A DNA stretch of 64,000 nucleotides from Porphyrobacter sp. ULC335 (GTDB lineage Bacteria; Pseudomonadota; Alphaproteobacteria; Sphingomonadales; Sphingomonadaceae): positions 2,170,001 to 2,234,000 of the forward strand of contig NZ_CP078091.1 of the NCBI RefSeq assembly GCF_025917005.1, in the 5' to 3' direction. A program made the position numbers and the translations under genes. Below, piece after piece: positions 61,396 to 64,000 of the stretch (the stretch's first letter is position 1; every line of letters starts with the position of its first letter). The notes beneath the pieces were generated by a model. It searched no databases and was not told the DNA's origin. It was given only the letters and a program-made list of their open reading frames with translations.

Positions 61396-61806
61396 ATGAC
61401 ACGCACGTTTATGGCGGTGGTTGCTGGTGCCTTGCACCGGGCGGACGGGCGTTGGCTGATGCATCGGCGCCCTGAAGGCAAGCATCACGGGGGCCTGTGG
61501 GAGTTCCCAGGGGGCAAGGTCGAAGCTTATGAAATACCGGTACAATCTCTTGTACGCGAGCTGACCGAGGAGCTTGGGATCGTCTGCCATTCCGAAGGGT
61601 GTAGCCCGGCCGGCTTTGCCGAGAGCGAGGCGGACAGCGGACAGCCAGCCATTGTCATTCTGCTTTACACTGTCAGCGCATGGGACGGCGAACCCCAAGC
61701 GCTTGAGGGCGGGGCGATCGGGTGGTTCACCCCGGCCGAAGCGCTCGAATTGCGCAAGCCGCCGCTGGACATCCATCTGGCCGGACAGCTGTTTCAAAAT
61801 CTCTGA
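61396..61806 (+). CDS. mutT: Nudix (deoxy)nucleoside triphosphate pyrophosphohydrolase
   Basis: 136-aa Nudix hydrolase with a full box GKVEAYEIPVQSLVRELTEELGI (G5x, RE, EE, G). LWEFPGGK and the C-terminal WFTPAEALEL are typical of MutT-type 8-oxo-dGTP hydrolases. The substrate was assigned by family similarity. It lies 60 bp before the tRNA. Confidence 0.82.
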   Translation: MTRTFMAVVAGALHRADGRWLMHRRPEGKHHGGLWEFPGGKVEAYEIPVQSLVRELTEELGIVCHSEGCSPAGFAESEADSGQPAIVILLYTVSAWDGEPQALEGGAIGWFTPAEALELRKPPLDIHLAGQLFQNL

Positions 61807-61866
61807 TTTGCGGCAAACTTCCCTTGCCAAGCCTGATCGACCCCCTTATGTGGCCCCCCTCAGCGC

Positions 61867-61943
61867 GCACCCGTAGCTCAGCTGGATAGAGCACCAGACT
61901 ACGAATCTGGGGGTCGGACGTTCGAATCGTTCCGGGTGCGCCA
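61867..61943 (+). tRNA. tRNA-Arg (ACG)
   Basis: 77-nt cloverleaf with encoded CCA. The acceptor GCACCCG pairs with CGGGTGC (61933-61939); the anticodon stem CCAGA/TCTGG encloses loop CTACGAA with anticodon ACG at 61901-61903. T-loop TTCGAAT is present. The wobble A is expected to be edited to inosine, reading CGU/CGC/CGA. Confidence 0.97.
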
Positions 61944-61982
61944 ACAAAGCCCGCTCCTCGCAAGAGGGGCGGGCTTTGTTGG
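61944..61982 (+). terminator. Terminator after the tRNA
   Basis: ACAAAGCCCGC pairs with GCGGGCTTTGT around an inner CTCCTC/GAGGGG hairpin, directly after the tRNA CCA. The end is TTGTTGG, a weak T tract. The symmetrical stem could also serve the convergent zincin gene. Confidence 0.7.
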
Positions 61983-61997
61983 TTTCAGGGGCGAGTT

Positions 61998-62393
61998 TCA
62001 ATCCCCCGCGCTGTCCTCCAGCGCGTGCATATCCTCGTCAGACAGGCCGAAATGGTGACCCGCTTCGTGAATCACCACGTGACGGATCAGCGCTGCAAAG
62101 CCGACGCCGGTTTCGTCCATCTCGGCGAGCAGGGGCTTGCGGAACAGTGTAATGACAGGCGGAAGACCGTCACTGTCCCACTGCGATCTTTCGGTCAGGG
62201 CCACACCTTCATAAAGGCCGGTCAATTCGTACGGATCCTCGATGCCAAGCGAATCGAGCTGTTCGGCCCGGGCGAATTCTTCGATGCGCACCACCACGCC
62301 TTCAAGCTCGCGGCGAAACGCTTCGGGCAGGCGCGCAATGACATCATGCGCAGCGGCTTCAAATTCGGCGGTGCTCGGTTCGCGAAGGGGCAT
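61998..62393 (-). CDS. Small zincin-like metallopeptidase-family protein
   Basis: 131-aa protein of the family with a single zincin motif (HEAGHHFGLSDEDMHALE at the C-terminal end). ATG 62393 is chosen because the conserved region begins at MPLREPSTAEFEA; a 64-codon upstream extension is not family-like. Proteolysis is likely but not shown for the family. Confidence 0.82.
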   Translation of the reverse strand: MPLREPSTAEFEAAAHDVIARLPEAFRRELEGVVVRIEEFARAEQLDSLGIEDPYELTGLYEGVALTERSQWDSDGLPPVITLFRKPLLAEMDETGVGFAALIRHVVIHEAGHHFGLSDEDMHALEDSAGD

Positions 62394-62565
62394 TTGCGTC
62401 CTTTCTTGCCGGTCGGGGGATGAATTACGGCGACGAACTATTACATTTGTATGAGATGGTGAGCGCAACCTTCCCGCGCAATGAGCGTATCTGCAAGGAA
62501 CGCCTTGGGTGGTTGATGGTTGACGCCATTCGGGATCGACAGGCGAGGGGGCTCCGGACGAGCCT

Positions 62566-63216
62566 ATGAGTGAAGAAAGACGCACACCAATGAACTATGT
62601 CTCGGCCCACGATCACGATGATGAATTCGATCCGGAGAACCCGCTCGGCAAGCCCGAGGTTCCGGATCACGTGCAGGATGCGATTCGCACGCTGATCGAA
62701 TGGGCGGGCGATGATCCCGCGCGCGAAGGCCTGCGCGACACGCCGAAGCGTGTCGGACGCGCATGGCTGGAATATTGCGAAGGCTACAAGGAAGATCCCG
62801 CGATCCACCTGTCGCGCATCTTCGAGGAAGTGGGCGGCTATGACGAGATCGTGCTGCTCAAGGACATCCCGTTCCAGTCGCATTGCGAACACCACATGGC
62901 ACCGATCATCGGCAAGGCCGCGATCGCCTATCTTCCCAACAAGAAGGTTGTCGGCATTTCAAAGCTGGCGCGCGTGCTGCACGGCTATGCCCAGCGTCTC
63001 CAGATCCAGGAGCGCCTGACCGCAGAGGTCGCGCAGTGCATCTGGGACAATCTCGATCCGCACGGCGTCGCGGTGGTGATTGAAGCGCAACATGGATGCA
63101 TGACCGGGCGCGGTGTGAAAACTCCGGGCGTTGCCATGATCACAAGCCGCATTCTTGGCTGTTTCCTTGATGATGATCGCAGTCGCAAGGAAGTGATGAG
63201 CCTGATGGGTTACTGA
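62566..63216 (+). CDS. folE: GTP cyclohydrolase I
   Basis: 216-aa enzyme making dihydroneopterin triphosphate for folate or other pterins. The zinc and active-site motif is QSHCEHHMAPI, with KVVGISKLARVLHGYAQRLQIQERL and HGCMTGRGVKTPG following. Start 62566 or the ATG 24 bp later (MNYVSAHD) is possible. The N-terminal 25 residues are acidic and variable. Confidence 0.94.
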   Translation: MSEERRTPMNYVSAHDHDDEFDPENPLGKPEVPDHVQDAIRTLIEWAGDDPAREGLRDTPKRVGRAWLEYCEGYKEDPAIHLSRIFEEVGGYDEIVLLKDIPFQSHCEHHMAPIIGKAAIAYLPNKKVVGISKLARVLHGYAQRLQIQERLTAEVAQCIWDNLDPHGVAVVIEAQHGCMTGRGVKTPGVAMITSRILGCFLDDDRSRKEVMSLMGY

Positions 63217-63365
63217 TCCTGCAAATATGCAGAGATCGGCACATTGACGCTGGTCACTAGAGATTGTCGAAATTGCAACCTTGTGTGCTTGGATAGCATT
63301 TACCGCGCTGCTATTCATGTTGGGACGACGGCCGCAAAGACCGCGTCACAGCAGGAGAGACCATC

Positions 63366-63809
63366 ATGAATAAAGGTGTCCTTATCGGATCGGCGCTGGC
63401 GGTGCTTGTTGCTTCGCCCGCGCTTGCGCTTGAGCATGAAGTGGTGATCGATCACGTTTCCGGGCCGATTGCTGCTGATTATCAGGGCTCTGTCACGATC
63501 GAGACCACGCAGGTTGGGGCAGCGGGCGTTGCAGGCCGGCCCAGCACGCTTCGCTGCAATTGGACGGCTACGCTCAATGTCGAGCGTGTCGCAAAGGTGG
63601 GTGAGACCCTCCAGTCGCGCCGCACACTGAGCAGCGAGGATGTGGCCAGCGGCTCGAAGCCGGGCTGGTGCGAATCCAACGAAAAGGCGATCGACAAACT
63701 GGTCAGCACCCGCAGCGAAAGCATGCGGAGCGCGATGCTCGCGCTGGTCGAACAGGATCGCGCAACGATCCTTGCAGAGGCAGAGAGCGTCGGCAAGACG
63801 CGTAGCTGA
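63366..63809 (+). CDS. Secreted protein of unknown function
   Basis: 147-aa protein with a signal peptide (MNKGVLIGSALAVLVASPALA) and a mature domain with two Cys (CNWTATLNVERVAKVG, GWCESNEKAIDKLV). CAGGAGAG precedes the ATG. It is followed by a terminator. Family not recognised. Confidence 0.7.
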   Translation: MNKGVLIGSALAVLVASPALALEHEVVIDHVSGPIAADYQGSVTIETTQVGAAGVAGRPSTLRCNWTATLNVERVAKVGETLQSRRTLSSEDVASGSKPGWCESNEKAIDKLVSTRSESMRSAMLALVEQDRATILAEAESVGKTRS

Positions 63810-63833
63810 ACCTCTTTCAGGGTCGCACGGAAG

Positions 63834-63866
63834 CGGGGCACTCCTTTGCGGAGCTGCCCCGTTTTT
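63834..63866 (+). terminator. Rho-independent terminator
   Basis: CGGGGCA (63834-63840) pairs with TGCCCCG (63855-63861), with an inner CTCC/GGAG stem, followed by five T residues. It lies 25 bp after the secreted protein gene. Confidence 0.85.
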
Positions 63867-63943
63867 GGTATTTGCGATCAGCGACGAAGCAGCATAGCCT
63901 GCGGGCGGGATCAACCCGATGGCCCACTCGAAGGAGTTTCCCG

Positions 63944-64000
63944 ATGCTGCGTAAACCTGTTTCCCGCTTTGTGCTTGTCGCTGCCATGGCTGGTGTTCTC
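63944..64000 (+). CDS. N-terminus of a secreted protein (truncated by window end)
   Basis: ATG 63944 is preceded by AAGGAG with an 8-nt spacer. The visible 19 codons, MLRKPVSRFVLVAAMAGVL, form the start of a signal peptide. The frame runs past the window edge, so the family cannot be identified. Confidence 0.6.
   Translation, partial: MLRKPVSRFVLVAAMAGVL

Noticed and set aside
61867..61982. tRNA-Arg as an integration site for a mobile element
   Set aside because: No integrase or duplicated tRNA 3' end follows; a terminator and an ordinary gene lie directly downstream.

Overview
The window is high-GC and densely packed and looks like an ordinary chromosomal segment of an alphaproteobacterium of the order Sphingomonadales, most likely the Erythrobacteraceae. 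The basis is a C4-pathway 5-aminolevulinate synthase, a Lys/Ala-rich tail on topoisomerase I, exosortase-A-associated envelope glycan genes, and many intergenic palindromes of the 'GTCATCCC(A/G)GCGAAAGC' type. The family-level placement is inference. I see no rRNA, CRISPR, prophage, transposase or antiphage system.

Layout: 0-4.2 kb carries a multicopper oxidase, then a leftward PPOX-fold protein, a thiolase and a MaoC hydratase. 4.3-8.3 kb holds a divergent pair of exosortase-A-associated glycan genes (Wzy-like ligase and GT4 glycosyltransferase). 8.6-14.7 kb is gltB-gltD. 14.8-20.4 kb has an orphan membrane protein, a nitroreductase, a surface-type lipoprotein, hemA, murI and a LuxR-TM-EF-hand protein. 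20.6-27.2 kb has plsY, dprA, topA, a CheY-like pair and small membrane proteins. 27.7-32.4 kb holds the leftward lepB-rnc-era operon and divergent pgi. 32.6-39.7 kb has two tandem TonB-C-like secreted proteins, a DEAD-box helicase, glutathione reductase, two SDR proteins and a flavin oxidoreductase.

39.8-52.2 kb is a complete propionyl-CoA to succinyl-CoA gene set: pccB, mce, an enoyl-CoA hydratase, scpA, bioB (biotin for the carboxylase) and pccA. It is interrupted by palindromic repeats and small accessory genes. In three places a short in-frame remnant of the start of a gene lying further downstream (mce, bioB, a DUF3445 gene) sits directly after an accessory gene, and one remnant has become the N-terminus of a chimeric lipoprotein. 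I regard this as the most interesting pattern in the window.

52.5-64 kb carries aroK-aroB-GNAT, a large helical secreted protein, xerD, accA, an M48 protease, two Flp pilins, a Nudix hydrolase, tRNA-Arg(ACG), a small zincin, folE and secreted proteins. The gap before xerD is filled exactly by a 268-bp element with 33-bp inverted ends, nested hairpins and a small reading frame that has its own Shine-Dalgarno and ends in TGATG with xerD. It could be a MITE or a structured leader.

Starts were moved to internal ATG/GTG/TTG codons wherever ribosome-binding sites, family alignments or operon overlaps argued for it.
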